64,000 nucleotides of DNA from Collinsella tanakaei (GCF_016902615.1 NZ_JACJMB010000002.1:1-64000); one strand, 5' to 3'. Positions 9,809 to 20,050 are shown, counted from the stretch's first letter. Notes: generated by a model not told the origin, from the letters alone. Numbers and translations: made by a program.

Positions 9809-10037
9809 GCTTCCTCCTTGGTGCGAAATGGTGCATCGTGTTTGCAATTGTACCGCTTCAATTATGCATGGCCGATATACCCCGTGCAGGTCTTGCCAAT
9901 CGGTTCATCTATCTGTACTTCATGTGGTATTCCGAATTGCATACCAGTCACGGCAGCGTTTCCGTACAATAGGCGCACCAATGCAGACGAGAACATCGAT
10001 GACGCGTGCAGCATGCGTTGTCGGAAGGGAGGTGCCC

Positions 10038-11888
10038 ATGTGCGGAATCGTCGGATACACGGGGGCCGATACGGCGAAGAGCATTCTGACCGACGGGCTG
10101 AAACGCCTGGAATACCGTGGTTACGACTCTGCGGGCGTCGCGCTGGAGCGCATGGGCGATGCCGGCTCCTGCGAACTTGACGTGGTGCGCCGGACGGGTA
10201 AGGTAGCGGGGCTCGAAAGCGAGCTCGTCGCGCGTGACGATGCGAGCACCTGCGGCATCGGCCATACCCGCTGGGCCACGCACGGCCGCCCCACGCAGGC
10301 GAACGCCCACCCGCATGTGAGCTGCGACCATCGCATCGCCGTGGTTCACAACGGCATCATCGAGAACTTCGCCGAACTGCGCGTCGAGCTCGAGGAGCGC
10401 GGGCACCGCTTCGCGAGCGAGACGGACACCGAGGTCTTCGCCCACCTGATCGAGGAGGCCTATGCGCGCGAGCATGACCTCATGGCCGCCGTGCGCGCGG
10501 CCTGTACGCGCGTGGTCGGCGCCTACGGCATCGCCGTCGTGTGCGCCGACGAGCCGGGCGTCATCGCGGTCGCCCGTAAGGACAGCCCCATCGTCGTCGG
10601 TCGCGGCGAGCGCGGCAGCTATGTGGCCTCCGACGTCATCGCCCTGATCGACGCCACGCGCGACGTCGTCGTGCTGGAGGACGGCCAGTTCGCCCGCCTC
10701 TCCCCGGACGGCATCGAGTACACCGACGCCGAGGGCGCGTGCATCGAGCCCGAGGTCACGCATATCGACTGGGATATCGATACGGCGGAAAAGGGCGGCT
10801 ACCCTGATTTTATGCTGAAGGAGATTTACGAGCAGCCGCGCGTCGTGCGCGACACGCTCGTAGGGCGCCTGAGCCCCTCCGGCGAGCTCGATATCGACGA
10901 GCTCGGCCTCAGCTTCGAGGAGCTCGACCTCATCGACCGCGTCTACGTGATCGCGTGCGGCACGAGCTACCATGCGGGCCTTATCGCCAAGAACCTCATC
11001 GAGGGCTGGGCGCGCATCCCCTGCGAAGTCGAGGCGGCAAGCGAGTTCCGCTACCGCAACCCCATCATCACTCCCTCCACGCTCGTGGTCGCCGTGTCTC
11101 AGTCCGGCGAGACGGCCGATACGCTCGCTGCCATCCGCGACGCGCGCATCAAGGGCGCGAAGGTCTTCGGCATCACCAACGTCGTGGGGTCGCCCGTGGC
11201 GCGCGAGTCCGACGGCGTCATCTACACCAAGGCGAACAAGGAGATCGCCGTCGCGTCCACCAAGAGCTTCATCGGCCAGGTGGTGAGCCTGACGCTGCTC
11301 GCTATGCTGCTCGGCCAGGTGAAGGGCCGCCTGACGACCAGGCAGGTTCGCATGCTCTTCCACGAGCTCGGCGACACGGCGGCGCAAATCCAGTGGATCT
11401 TGGATACGCAGGTCGAGGCTGTGCACAAGGCGGCGCTCGCCTGTCGCGACGCGCACTCGGCGCTCTTCGTGGGGCGCGGCATGGGTGCTGCCATCAGCTG
11501 CGAGGGTGCGCTCAAGCTCAAAGAGGTCAGCTACCTGCACGCCGAGGCCTATGCGGCCGGCGAGATGAAGCACGGTCCCATCGCCTTGATCGACCCGGGC
11601 TTCCCGGTCATCGCGGTCACGACGAGAAGTCCTACATACGACAAGGTCGTGTCGAACCTGAAGGAGTGCGAGGCGCGCGGCGCGATGATCGTGGCCATCG
11701 CAACGGCGGGTGACGAGGATATCCGCGCCATCGCCGACCACGTCATCTACATCCCGCCCGTGCGCGACGCCTTTTCCGCCATCACGGCGACTGTGCCGCT
11801 GCAGCTGCTCGCGCGCGACGTGGCGGTGTTGCGCGGATGCGATGTCGATCAGCCGCGCAACCTCGCGAAGAGCGTCACGGTGGAATAA
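10038..11888 (+). CDS. glmS: Glutamine-fructose-6-phosphate aminotransferase
   Basis: A 616-residue GlmS, full length. It makes glucosamine-6-phosphate from fructose-6-phosphate and glutamine, the first step to UDP-GlcNAc for wall and polysaccharide. The N-terminal Cys2 (MCGIVGYTG) is the glutaminase nucleophile, with GHTRWATHG following. Two SIS domains carry the sugar-phosphate site (CGTSYHAGL, SQSGETADT, ending PRNLAKSVTVE). ATG 10038 follows GGAAGGGAGGT. No glmS ribozyme consensus was recognised upstream. The product feeds the UDP-GlcNAc used by WecB in the prophage cassette. Confidence 0.95.
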   Translation: MCGIVGYTGADTAKSILTDGLKRLEYRGYDSAGVALERMGDAGSCELDVVRRTGKVAGLESELVARDDASTCGIGHTRWATHGRPTQANAHPHVSCDHRIAVVHNGIIENFAELRVELEERGHRFASETDTEVFAHLIEEAYAREHDLMAAVRAACTRVVGAYGIAVVCADEPGVIAVARKDSPIVVGRGERGSYVASDVIALIDATRDVVVLEDGQFARLSPDGIEYTDAEGACIEPEVTHIDWDIDTAEKGGYPDFMLKEIYEQPRVVRDTLVGRLSPSGELDIDELGLSFEELDLIDRVYVIACGTSYHAGLIAKNLIEGWARIPCEVEAASEFRYRNPIITPSTLVVAVSQSGETADTLAAIRDARIKGAKVFGITNVVGSPVARESDGVIYTKANKEIAVASTKSFIGQVVSLTLLAMLLGQVKGRLTTRQVRMLFHELGDTAAQIQWILDTQVEAVHKAALACRDAHSALFVGRGMGAAISCEGALKLKEVSYLHAEAYAAGEMKHGPIALIDPGFPVIAVTTRSPTYDKVVSNLKECEARGAMIVAIATAGDEDIRAIADHVIYIPPVRDAFSAITATVPLQLLARDVAVLRGCDVDQPRNLAKSVTVE

Positions 11889-12078
11889 GGACTATAGAGA
11901 GGACACCTGTTGGGCTTCCCGACATGTGCATAGGGCGCGACCGGAGCTTGCAACCCTCCGGTTGCGCCCGTATCTGTGTGGCGGGTGCCTGCGGGTTCGG
12001 ACTGCGTCCTCTTCGCTTGTTACTCGCGTCCGACTCGTCGCAACCGGCCTGCCGCTAAAGACTTTACTCGGTGTTTCC

Positions 12079-13095
12079 CTAGATCAGCGACCGCACGCTC
12101 TCGCGCTCCACAAAGGCGGTGCTCAGGTGCGTCACGCAGGTGTAGGTCGTGGGGCGCTCCACCTGCTCGATGAGCTTGCGCACGGCGATACGGCCTAGGT
12201 CGGTGCGCGGAACGTGTACCGTGGTGAGCGCCGGGTGCACGATGCCGGCGAACTCGACGTCGTCGAATCCCACGATGGAGACGTCACCGGGAATGTCGTA
12301 GCCCATTTCGGCAAGGGCCTTCATGGCGCCCACAGCCAGCGCGTCGTTCTCGGCGAAAAACGCGGTGGGCATGCCCGGTTTGGCTTCGAGCCAGGCGAGC
12401 ATGTCGCGGTAGGCGCTCTCCATCTTGTCGGTGCCGAGTGACACGCGGTACTTGGGGTCCGGCCGCACGCCCGCCTCGGCAAGGGCACGCTCGTAGCCGC
12501 GCTCGCGCAGCGGGAAGTTGCGGATGCGGAGCTTGCCGGCCAAATACCCGATTTCGCGATGGCCCTTGCGCACGAGGTAGCGCACGGCGCGGTAGGCCGA
12601 TCCCTCGTTGGAGAACAGAATCGACTCGATGAAATGCGTGTCGCTCTGGCCGTCCACGAGCACAAGCGGCACGGGGGCGTGCGCGAACAGGTCGTAGTCG
12701 CGCTGCGTCATCTCGGTGCCGAGCAGGATGATGCCCGCCGTCGGGTCGCTCATGATGGCGGCGAGCTCGCGCTGGCAGGTTTCGCTGTCGGCGAGCTCGA
12801 CGGTCGTGTAGGAGACGGTCAGGCCGTTGACGCGGGCCTCCTCCTCGACGCCGTTGACGACCGCCAGACGGAACGACCCCTCGTCGAGCATGCGGCCGGA
12901 GTTGCGGCCCATGACGAACTGGACCTGGCGCAGCTTCGCGGGGCGGCGGTATCCCATGTCGGCGGCGACCCTGCGGATCTCCGAGGCGGTCTCCTCACTC
13001 ACCCCGCGCTTGTTGTTGAGGGCGTTCGAAACGGTTGCGGGGGAGTACCCGGTGCGTCGGCTGATTTCACGGACGCTCACTTTCGATCCGGACAT
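12079..13095 (-). CDS. LacI-family regulator, probable controller of the arabinose unit
   Basis: A 338-residue LacI protein: helix-turn-helix VSVREISRRTGYSPATVSNA, hinge, then a sugar-binding domain (LLGTEMTQRD, FFAENDALAVGA, VSIVGFDDVEFAG). It diverges from the sugar ABC transporter and araA-araB-araD genes. The shared 432-base region holds several GTTTAG/CTAAAC operator-like repeats, one set just in front of its own start. It probably autoregulates and represses the transporter until the sugar binds. The effector is inferred from the neighbours. Confidence 0.85.
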   Translation of the reverse strand: MSGSKVSVREISRRTGYSPATVSNALNNKRGVSEETASEIRRVAADMGYRRPAKLRQVQFVMGRNSGRMLDEGSFRLAVVNGVEEEARVNGLTVSYTTVELADSETCQRELAAIMSDPTAGIILLGTEMTQRDYDLFAHAPVPLVLVDGQSDTHFIESILFSNEGSAYRAVRYLVRKGHREIGYLAGKLRIRNFPLRERGYERALAEAGVRPDPKYRVSLGTDKMESAYRDMLAWLEAKPGMPTAFFAENDALAVGAMKALAEMGYDIPGDVSIVGFDDVEFAGIVHPALTTVHVPRTDLGRIAVRKLIEQVERPTTYTCVTHLSTAFVERESVRSLI

Positions 13096-13527
13096 GCTCC
13101 CCTCCTTCAGCTAAACATTTACTAAACATTTGAAGTGTAACGCTTATGTACCTTATGTGTGCAGCTGAAACACGAACAACCCGTGAACGGTAGATAAATG
13201 GGTTCTCAGCGAAATATCGGCTGGTAGACCGCTGAACTGGTAAATCTATGTACAGGGCAGTAGGTTCATACCTAATAACATACAGCAAAACTAGACAAAC
13301 CGTTTACCAAACAAAAAATACCGTTCATGGGTTAGTACACCCCATTTCTGCTCACTCGTCATATAAATATTTTTGTCGATGTTCGGCAAAGCGTTTAGCA
13401 AATGTTTAGCTGCGTGCCGCCGGACACGTGACGCGGGCGTGCATGCGCCCTGACGGCACAGAGGTTTTGGCCTTTAGGTTTCCCGCTGCGCAGGAAGGCT
13501 GCGGGAGGTTAATGGAAGGGGTATCCC
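13096..13527. promoter_or_regulatory. Divergent control region with repeated LacI-type operators
   Basis: No gene. It is AT-richer than its surroundings. Operator-like sites: CTAAACATTTACTAAACATT at 13111-13130; its inverse GCGTTTAGCAAATGTTTAGC at 13391-13410; and AAACCGTTTACCAAAC at 13297-13312. The first and second sites are near-identical in opposite orientation (CTAAACATTTrCTAAAC). An AT-rich ATATAAATAT at 13361 could hold the -10 of the transporter operon, placing the 13391 site just downstream as a repressor block. The 13111 site sits at the start of the regulator gene and would give autoregulation. Confidence 0.65.
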
Positions 13528-14739
13528 ATGAAAGAGGTATCGAGGCGCAACTTCGTGAAGTTGAGTGCAGCGACCGCCGGTCTCGGTCTGACCGCTGGCG
13601 CGCTTGCAGGCTGCAGCGGCGGCGAGAGCGGTTCCGGCTCTGCTGGCGGTTCCGGCGAAAAGGTTAAGATCGGCGTCTCCATCTGGAGCTCCACTGACGC
13701 TTTGGGTTCCCTGTCCAAGAACATCCTCGATAAGGCCGCCGGCATCCTTGGCATCGACCTTACCTACGTCGACCAGGGTCACGTCTCCGAGCAGGTCACC
13801 GCGTCCATCGAGACGCTGTGCGCCGCCGACTGCCAGGGCATCGTCGTCTGCAACTCCGCTGACTCCGAGATGCAGGCCGCTATCTCCACCTGCGACCAGA
13901 ACCAGGTCTACCTGGCCCAGTTCTACCGCATCATCAACGAGGAGAACAGCCCTGAGGTCTACGCCACCGCTCAGAACTCCCAGTACTATGTCGGCGCCGT
14001 CCACGAGGACGAGGTTGGCAACGGCGAGAAGCTCGTCGAGCTGCTCACCATGGACAACCCCGATGCCTACGAGGGCATCCAGAAGGGCGCCCGCAACATC
14101 TGCCTCGAGGCTTGGACCGTCGGCGACGCCACGTTCCAGCAGCGCTGGATCGGCTACCAGAACGGCGTCGACGCTTGGAACGCCGAGCACCCCGATGACC
14201 CGGTGACCATGACCGAGCCGGTCTACGCCAACACCTCCTCCTCCGAGGGCGCCAAGGTCACGCAGCAGTTCGTGAACAACTATCCCGACATGGATGCCCT
14301 GATCGTCGCCGGCGGCGGCGGCGACCCGCTCGTCGGTTCCGTGGGCCAGCTCGCCAACATGGGCAAGACCGGTACCATCCGCGTCGCCTCCACCGACTTC
14401 CTCGAGGACCTCAAGGAGCAGCTCGAGACCGGCGGTATGTACTGCGAGTCCGGTGGTCACTTCTGCGACCCGCTGTATGCCCTGCTCATGGTCTACAACG
14501 CCATCCAGGGCAAGGAGGACTTCGTCCCCAAGCAGGGCGAGTTCGGCCTGGACATCTCCTTCCCCTACGTCTTCGTGTCCTCCGTGGGCGAGTACGAGGA
14601 CTACGAGAAGTACTTCGTGGACGACGATCCTTACACCGATGACGAGATCAAGGAGCTCGCGGACCTGAGCTTTGACGAGCTCAACGAGGCCGCCACGTCC
14701 CTGTCCATCGAGGACGTGAAGACGCGCCACGGCGAGTAA
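13528..14739 (+). CDS. Sugar ABC transporter substrate-binding lipoprotein (Tat-exported)
   Basis: A 403-residue binding protein. The N-terminus has a twin-arginine motif (SRRNFVKL) and a lipobox LAGC with Cys29, then a glycine/serine linker, indicating Tat export followed by lipid anchoring. The body is a type I periplasmic-binding fold related to ribose/galactose binding proteins. Genes for two permeases and an ATPase follow directly, then araA, araB and araD, so L-arabinose is the likely ligand. Codon use is strongly biased, as in highly expressed genes. Confidence 0.85.
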   Translation: MKEVSRRNFVKLSAATAGLGLTAGALAGCSGGESGSGSAGGSGEKVKIGVSIWSSTDALGSLSKNILDKAAGILGIDLTYVDQGHVSEQVTASIETLCAADCQGIVVCNSADSEMQAAISTCDQNQVYLAQFYRIINEENSPEVYATAQNSQYYVGAVHEDEVGNGEKLVELLTMDNPDAYEGIQKGARNICLEAWTVGDATFQQRWIGYQNGVDAWNAEHPDDPVTMTEPVYANTSSSEGAKVTQQFVNNYPDMDALIVAGGGGDPLVGSVGQLANMGKTGTIRVASTDFLEDLKEQLETGGMYCESGGHFCDPLYALLMVYNAIQGKEDFVPKQGEFGLDISFPYVFVSSVGEYEDYEKYFVDDDPYTDDEIKELADLSFDELNEAATSLSIEDVKTRHGE

Positions 14740-14835
14740 ATCTTTGTGCCATCTTCCTGAAGCGGGGGGCAAGTACCCTTACCGGGTCTTGCCTCCCGCT
14801 TTTAGAGTTGCATCCATCTTGGGAAGGAGAGGTGT

Positions 14836-15783
14836 ATGGACGCAATCAAAAAGCTCCAGCAAAGCCAGTGGTTTGGCGTGGGCTTCCTCGTCATACTCAC
14901 CATTATCTGCTGGGCGATCTTCAAGGTCCTGCGTCCCGATACGTTCGGTTCGCCTGAGCAGATCATGACCTACCTGCAAAGCGCGCTGATCTACGCGGTC
15001 GGCGGCTGCGGTATGTACTTCATCGTCACCCAGGGCCTGTGGGACTTCTCCATCGGCTCTGTCCTCGTGCTGTCCTGCCTGATGTCCATCGGCTGCAGCC
15101 AGATGTTCGGCGTCGTGGGCCTCGTTGCCGCCCCGATCATCTGCGGCGTGCTGCTCGGTTTCTGCAACGGCCTTGCCTACACGGTCCTGCGCATCCCGTC
15201 GCTGATCGTCACCACCGGCCTGTCGCTCATCTACGAGAGCTTCAGCGTGTTCGCCGCCAACTGGGCCGGCACCCGTCTGGACGCCCAGTACAACATGTTC
15301 GGTTCCTATCCGTACAACGTGATCTTGGCGCTGATCGCCTTCTTCCTGTGCGGATTCATCCTGAAGTACACGAAGGTCGGCACCTACATCAACGCCATCG
15401 GCACCAACGAGCTCACCGCGAAGAACATGGGCGTCGACGTCGACAAGTACAAGTTCCTCGCCTTCATCCTGTGCTCGGGCTTCGTCGGCATCATGGCCGT
15501 GCTCTACATCGGCTACGGCACCGCCCAGACGCCCATGACCGGCATGCTGTCCCAGTCGCTGAACTTCACCCCGCTCATGGGCGCGTTCTTCGGCCTGGCC
15601 TTCAAGAAGTACGGCCACCCGGTCGTCGCCATCGCCATCGGCGAGCTCATCATCTCCATGATGTTCGCCGGCTTCGTGGCCCTCGGCATGCCCACGACCA
15701 TCAACAACGTCGTCACGGGCCTCACGCTGCTGATCGTCGTCACCCTGACCGTCAAGCGCGTCAAGGGCGCCGTCGTTAAGTAA
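14836..15783 (+). CDS. Sugar ABC transporter permease (RbsC/AraH type)
   Basis: A 315-residue membrane protein with about eight to ten hydrophobic segments, matching ribose/arabinose-type permeases (BPD_transp_2). The region FNTPLMGAFFGLAFKKYGHP-like after residue 240 fits the family core. It follows the binding protein and is 14 bases ahead of the ATPase gene, which has its own AAAGGAGGG site. It should pair with the second permease as a heterodimeric channel. Confidence 0.85.
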   Translation: MDAIKKLQQSQWFGVGFLVILTIICWAIFKVLRPDTFGSPEQIMTYLQSALIYAVGGCGMYFIVTQGLWDFSIGSVLVLSCLMSIGCSQMFGVVGLVAAPIICGVLLGFCNGLAYTVLRIPSLIVTTGLSLIYESFSVFAANWAGTRLDAQYNMFGSYPYNVILALIAFFLCGFILKYTKVGTYINAIGTNELTAKNMGVDVDKYKFLAFILCSGFVGIMAVLYIGYGTAQTPMTGMLSQSLNFTPLMGAFFGLAFKKYGHPVVAIAIGELIISMMFAGFVALGMPTTINNVVTGLTLLIVVTLTVKRVKGAVVK

Positions 15784-15797
15784 AGGAGGGATACGCT

Positions 15798-17300
15798 GTG
15801 TCAGATAAACTGTTGCTTCACGCAGATAAGATCGACAAGAAGTTCGGCCCCACGCACGCCGTCAAAGAGGTGTCCCTCGACTTCTACGCCGGCGAGATCC
15901 ACGCCCTGATCGGCGAGAACGGCTCCGGCAAGTCCACGTTCACCAACATGCTCACCGGCATCCTGCCCATCGGCAGCGGCACCTTCACGCTCGATGGCAA
16001 GCAGATCGCCCCGAAAAACCAGGTCGACGGCAACCACCTGGGCGTGGCCGTCATCGTTCAGGAGCTCGGTACCCTGAACGGCCTGACGGTCGCCGAGAAC
16101 CTGTTCTTGGGCGACGAGGGCCGCTTCATGAAGTACGGCATCAAGAACACCGCCGCCATGAACAAGAAGGCCCAGGAGCTGCTCGACGGCTTCGGCCTGG
16201 AGAAGGTCCGCGCCACCGCGCCCATCGAGAACTACAACTTCGAGGAGCGCAAGATCATCGAGATCCTGAAGTCCACGTGGTTCGACCCGAAGGTCCTCGT
16301 CGTCGACGAGACCACCACCGCCCTTTCGCAGGACGGCCGCGAGAAGCTCTTCGAGGTCATGCTCGACGTGCGTGCCAAGGGCCACTGCGTCATCTTCATC
16401 TCCCACGACATGGCCGAGGTCCTGCGCATGTCCGACCGCATCTCCATTCTGCGCGATGGTGACTACATCACCACCATCAACGCCAAGGATGTGGACGAGG
16501 ACCGTCTGAAGACCCTCATGGTCGGCCGCGAGATGGACGACAACTACTACCGCACCGACTACCCCAACTACGCGACCGAGCCGCAGGGCGAGATCGCCAT
16601 CATGATGCAGAACGTGAGCGTCCCCGGCTCGCTGGACAACGTGTCCCTCGAGCTCCACAAGGGCGAGATCCTGGGCATCGGCGGCCTGTCCGAGTGCGGC
16701 ATGCACGAGGTCGGCAAGGCTATGTTCGGCGCGTCCTACGACCGCGAGGGCATCGTGCAGCTGGGCGACGGCACGAAGATCAACGACATCAACTCGGCCA
16801 TCAACCACTCCATCGCCTATGCCTCCAAGGACCGTGACAACGAGAGCCTGCTGATCAACGACACCATCCAGGACAACATCACGCTGCCCTCGATGCGCGA
16901 CATGGGCCTGGTTCTTCGCCAGAAGAACCTCAAGGCGTTCGCTAAGAAGTATGCCGACATCATGTCCACCAAGATGGTCGGCGTCGACCAGTACGTCTCG
17001 GCGCTGTCCGGCGGCAACAAGCAGAAGGTCGTGCTTGCGCGCTGGCTGGGCAAGCAGTCCAACATCCTGCTGCTCGACTCGCCGACCCGCGGTATCGACA
17101 TCGGCGTCAAGGCCGACATCTACCAGCTGCTCGCGGAGATGCGCAATCAGGGCAAGGCGATCCTGATCATCTCCGAGGAGATCATGGAGCTCATCGGCAT
17201 GTGCGACCGCATTCTGGTCATGAAGGATGGCAAGATCAACGGACAGCTCTTCCGCAGCCCCGATCTTACCGAGCAAGACATCATCGCGAAGATGATTTAA
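15798..17300 (+). CDS. Two-domain sugar ABC transporter ATPase (RbsA/MglA type)
   Basis: A 500-residue protein with two fused nucleotide-binding domains. The first has Walker A GENGSGKST near residue 40 and a Walker B-like VLVVDETTTALSQ. The second has a degenerate P-loop region (GGLSECGMHE) but a good signature SGGNKQKVVLARWL and Walker B ILLLDSPTRGIDIG, as is usual for RbsA-type subunits. It energises the two flanking permeases. Start follows AAAGGAGGG. Confidence 0.9.
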   Translation: MSDKLLLHADKIDKKFGPTHAVKEVSLDFYAGEIHALIGENGSGKSTFTNMLTGILPIGSGTFTLDGKQIAPKNQVDGNHLGVAVIVQELGTLNGLTVAENLFLGDEGRFMKYGIKNTAAMNKKAQELLDGFGLEKVRATAPIENYNFEERKIIEILKSTWFDPKVLVVDETTTALSQDGREKLFEVMLDVRAKGHCVIFISHDMAEVLRMSDRISILRDGDYITTINAKDVDEDRLKTLMVGREMDDNYYRTDYPNYATEPQGEIAIMMQNVSVPGSLDNVSLELHKGEILGIGGLSECGMHEVGKAMFGASYDREGIVQLGDGTKINDINSAINHSIAYASKDRDNESLLINDTIQDNITLPSMRDMGLVLRQKNLKAFAKKYADIMSTKMVGVDQYVSALSGGNKQKVVLARWLGKQSNILLLDSPTRGIDIGVKADIYQLLAEMRNQGKAILIISEEIMELIGMCDRILVMKDGKINGQLFRSPDLTEQDIIAKMI

Positions 17301-17313
17301 GGAGGCGAAACAG

Positions 17314-18285
17314 ATGGCTTCTACTAATACGAAGGCTGCGGCTGCGGTCGAGGAGAAGAAATTCGACTGGTATCGCGTCAAGAGCTTCTTGCCCATCATC
17401 AGCTTCGTGGCGATCGTTGCGATCTTCGCCATCCTGACGGGCGGTGCGCTCATCACGCCGCGTAACATCACGCTGATCATTTCGGGTGGTTTCACCCTCA
17501 TGATCGCGACGGTGGGCGTCTACATGATCATGTCCATGGGCTGCCTGGACTTCTCCCAGGGCTCCATGATGGGCCTGTCCTGCGCAGTGGTGTGCTTCCT
17601 GTCGCAGTACAACCCGATCCTCGCCGTGCTGGGCGGTATGGCCACCGGCGCCGCGATCGGCCTCATCAACGCCCTGTTCCACGTCAAGGGCCAGGTCCAG
17701 TCGTTCGTGGTCACGATGTGCATGATGTTCCTGCTCCGCGGCGTCATCGCCTACGTCACCACCTCCAACCCGGTCTACGCGGCCACCTACCTGACCGCGC
17801 TCGCCACCAACACGCCGCTGCTCATCGGCATCGTCGTCGTGGTGCTCGTCATCGCCTACCTGGTGCTGCACTTCACGGCCCTCGGCTCCAACCTGAAGGC
17901 TATCGGCGCCTCTGAGTCCGGCGCCCGCTTCGCCGGCATCAACGTCCAGCGCACGAAGATCATCATCTACGTGGTCGCCGGCGCCATCACCGGTTTCGCG
18001 GCACTCATCAACGCCATCCGCATCGGCTCGGTCACCTCGCAGGCCGGCAACATGCTCGAGACCCAGATCCTGATCGCCCTGGTCCTCGGCGGCATGCCCA
18101 TCAACGGCGGCGCCCGCTCGCGCTTCTCCAGCGTGATCACCGGCGTCCTGTCCTACCTCGTGCTGCAGCGCGGCCTGGTGATGCTCGGCTTCACCACCGA
18201 GATCCAGCAGCTCATTCTGGGCGTCGTGTTCGTCGTCATGGTCGCCATCTTCTCCGAGCGCGCGGCCAACCAGGTCATCAAATAG
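17314..18285 (+). CDS. Sugar ABC transporter permease (second subunit)
   Basis: A 323-residue permease of the same family as the product of 14836-15783, with multiple hydrophobic helices and the pattern LGGMPINGGARSRF near residue 260. It begins 13 bases after the ATPase with AAGGAGGCG upstream. Having two distinct permease genes suggests a heterodimeric channel. It is the last transporter gene before a 150-base structured gap and araA. Confidence 0.85.
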   Translation: MASTNTKAAAAVEEKKFDWYRVKSFLPIISFVAIVAIFAILTGGALITPRNITLIISGGFTLMIATVGVYMIMSMGCLDFSQGSMMGLSCAVVCFLSQYNPILAVLGGMATGAAIGLINALFHVKGQVQSFVVTMCMMFLLRGVIAYVTTSNPVYAATYLTALATNTPLLIGIVVVVLVIAYLVLHFTALGSNLKAIGASESGARFAGINVQRTKIIIYVVAGAITGFAALINAIRIGSVTSQAGNMLETQILIALVLGGMPINGGARSRFSSVITGVLSYLVLQRGLVMLGFTTEIQQLILGVVFVVMVAIFSERAANQVIK

Positions 18286-18435
18286 CCCGTCGTGCGGGGG
18301 TCGCTCCCTGCGGCCCCCGCCGCACCTATGGCTTATGGCAGACCGGACGGGTTTTTGCCATAATGCCGCGGGCGCATAACAGCCAAACCCGTCCGCCCCT
18401 ATGTAATCGCCGCGAGAGCAAGGAGATATGCAACT
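18286..18435 (+). promoter_or_regulatory. Structured intergenic region before araA
   Basis: Two stem candidates lie here. GTGCGGGGG near 18296 can pair with CCCCCGCCGCAC near 18314-18325, which may attenuate transcription after the transporter genes. CGGACGGGTTT at 18344-18354 is exactly complementary to AAACCCGTCCG at 18385-18395, enclosing TTGCCATAATG. This may set transporter-versus-enzyme expression levels. No operator like those upstream of the transporter was seen. Confidence 0.5.
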
Positions 18436-19932
18436 ATGCTCGAGATCAAGAAGTACAAGTTCTATTTCTGCCCCTGCACCCAGGACCTGTACGGTGACGA
18501 GGTTCTCCAGCACGTGGCCGAGCACTCCGCCGAGGTCGTCGCCGCGCTGAACGCTTCCGACAAGGTCCCGTTCGAGGTCGTGCTCAAGCCGAACCTGCTG
18601 ACCGCCGACGTCATCCAGGCCACGTTCAACGAGGCCAACATGGATCCCGAGTGCGCCGGCATCATCACCTGGGCCCACACGTTCTCGCCCTCCAAGAACT
18701 ACATCGCCGGTCTCACTGACCTGCGCAAACCGCTGTGCCAGTTCGCGACGCAGTACAACGAGGAGATTCCGTACGACACGATCGACATGGACTTCATGAA
18801 CGAGAATCAGGCTGCCCATGGCGAGCGTGAGCTCGGTCATATCTTCGCCCGTATGCGTTGGAACCATAAGGTCATCTTCGGCTATTGGAAGGACGAGTCG
18901 GTCCTGGCTGAGCTCGGTCAGTGGCAGCGCGTCGCGGTCGGCATCAACGAGAGCCGCAACATCCGCGTCTGCCGCTTCGCCGACACCATGCGCAACGTCG
19001 CGGTGACCGACGGCGACAAGATCGAGGCCCAGCAGGTCTTCGGCTGGACCGTCGACGCTTGGCCTGTCAACGAGCTCGTGCCCTACGTGGACGCCGTCAC
19101 CCCCGCTGAGGTCAAGGCGCTCGCCGACGAGTACTACGACACCTACGACATCGTGCTCGACGGCCGCGATCCCGAGGAGTTCCGCGCTCACGTCGAGGTC
19201 CAGGCTGCGCAGGAGATCGGTATCGAGCGCTTCCTGGTCGACCACAACTACAACGCCTTCTCCGATCACTTCGGCGATCTGGGCGGCCTGAAGCAGCTCC
19301 CGTCGCTCGCCATTCAGCGCCTCATGCAGAAGGGCTACGGCTTCGGCCCCGAGGGCGACTGGAAGACCCCGGCTATGGTCCGCCTCATGAAGGTCATGAC
19401 CGCCGGCGATCCGAACGCCAAGGGCTCCGCCCTCATGGAGGACTACACCTATAACCTGGTCCCGGGCAAGGAGGGTATCCTCGAGTCCCATATGTCCGAG
19501 GTCGACCCGTCCATGGCCGAGGGCAAGATCGCCATTCGCGCCACGCCGCTGTCCATGGGCGACCGTGAGGACCCGGCGCGCCTGATCTTCACCGCCAAGA
19601 CCGGCCCGGCTATCGCCACCTCCCTCATCGACCTGGGCAACCGCTTCCGCCTGATCATCCAGGACGTCGACTGCAAGAAGGTCGAGAAGCCCATGCCGAT
19701 GCTGCCCACCGGCACCATGTTCTGGACCCCGCGCCCGAACCTCAAGGTCGGCACCGAGGCCTGGATCTACGCTGGCGGCGCGCATCACACCGCGGTGTCC
19801 TTCGACCTCACGGCCGATCAGATGATCGACTGGGCCGACGCCATGGGCATCGAGAGCGTGGTCATCGACGCCAACACGAACCTCCGTGACTTCAAGCGCG
19901 ATCTCAAGCTCGGCGAGGTGTACTACCGCTAA
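18436..19932 (+). CDS. araA: L-arabinose isomerase
   Basis: A 498-residue protein of typical AraA length that converts L-arabinose to L-ribulose. Recognisable parts are an N-terminal FYFCPCTQDLYG, the WAHTFSPSKNYIAGL segment, and C-terminal TGTMFWTPRPNLK with AGGAHHTAVSFDL. It uses a divalent metal in the cytoplasm. An AAGGAGATATGC site precedes the ATG. araB-like and araD genes follow, giving the complete route to xylulose-5-phosphate. Confidence 0.92.
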   Translation: MLEIKKYKFYFCPCTQDLYGDEVLQHVAEHSAEVVAALNASDKVPFEVVLKPNLLTADVIQATFNEANMDPECAGIITWAHTFSPSKNYIAGLTDLRKPLCQFATQYNEEIPYDTIDMDFMNENQAAHGERELGHIFARMRWNHKVIFGYWKDESVLAELGQWQRVAVGINESRNIRVCRFADTMRNVAVTDGDKIEAQQVFGWTVDAWPVNELVPYVDAVTPAEVKALADEYYDTYDIVLDGRDPEEFRAHVEVQAAQEIGIERFLVDHNYNAFSDHFGDLGGLKQLPSLAIQRLMQKGYGFGPEGDWKTPAMVRLMKVMTAGDPNAKGSALMEDYTYNLVPGKEGILESHMSEVDPSMAEGKIAIRATPLSMGDREDPARLIFTAKTGPAIATSLIDLGNRFRLIIQDVDCKKVEKPMPMLPTGTMFWTPRPNLKVGTEAWIYAGGAHHTAVSFDLTADQMIDWADAMGIESVVIDANTNLRDFKRDLKLGEVYYR

Positions 19933-20050
19933 CGGGTTCGGGTGCGCCCCTGCAGCGTAAGACTGTGCGGTGCAATCCAGCTTGTCAGGTATCATCAGCC
20001 GCGTCCCGCCCCGTCGGGGCGCGGCCTTCTTCTTTATTGAGGAGAGGCTC

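Noticed and set aside
9848-10037. glmS riboswitch/ribozyme upstream of glmS
   Set aside because: No conserved core was recognised and the interval is short; a plain promoter (ACAATAG region) is enough.
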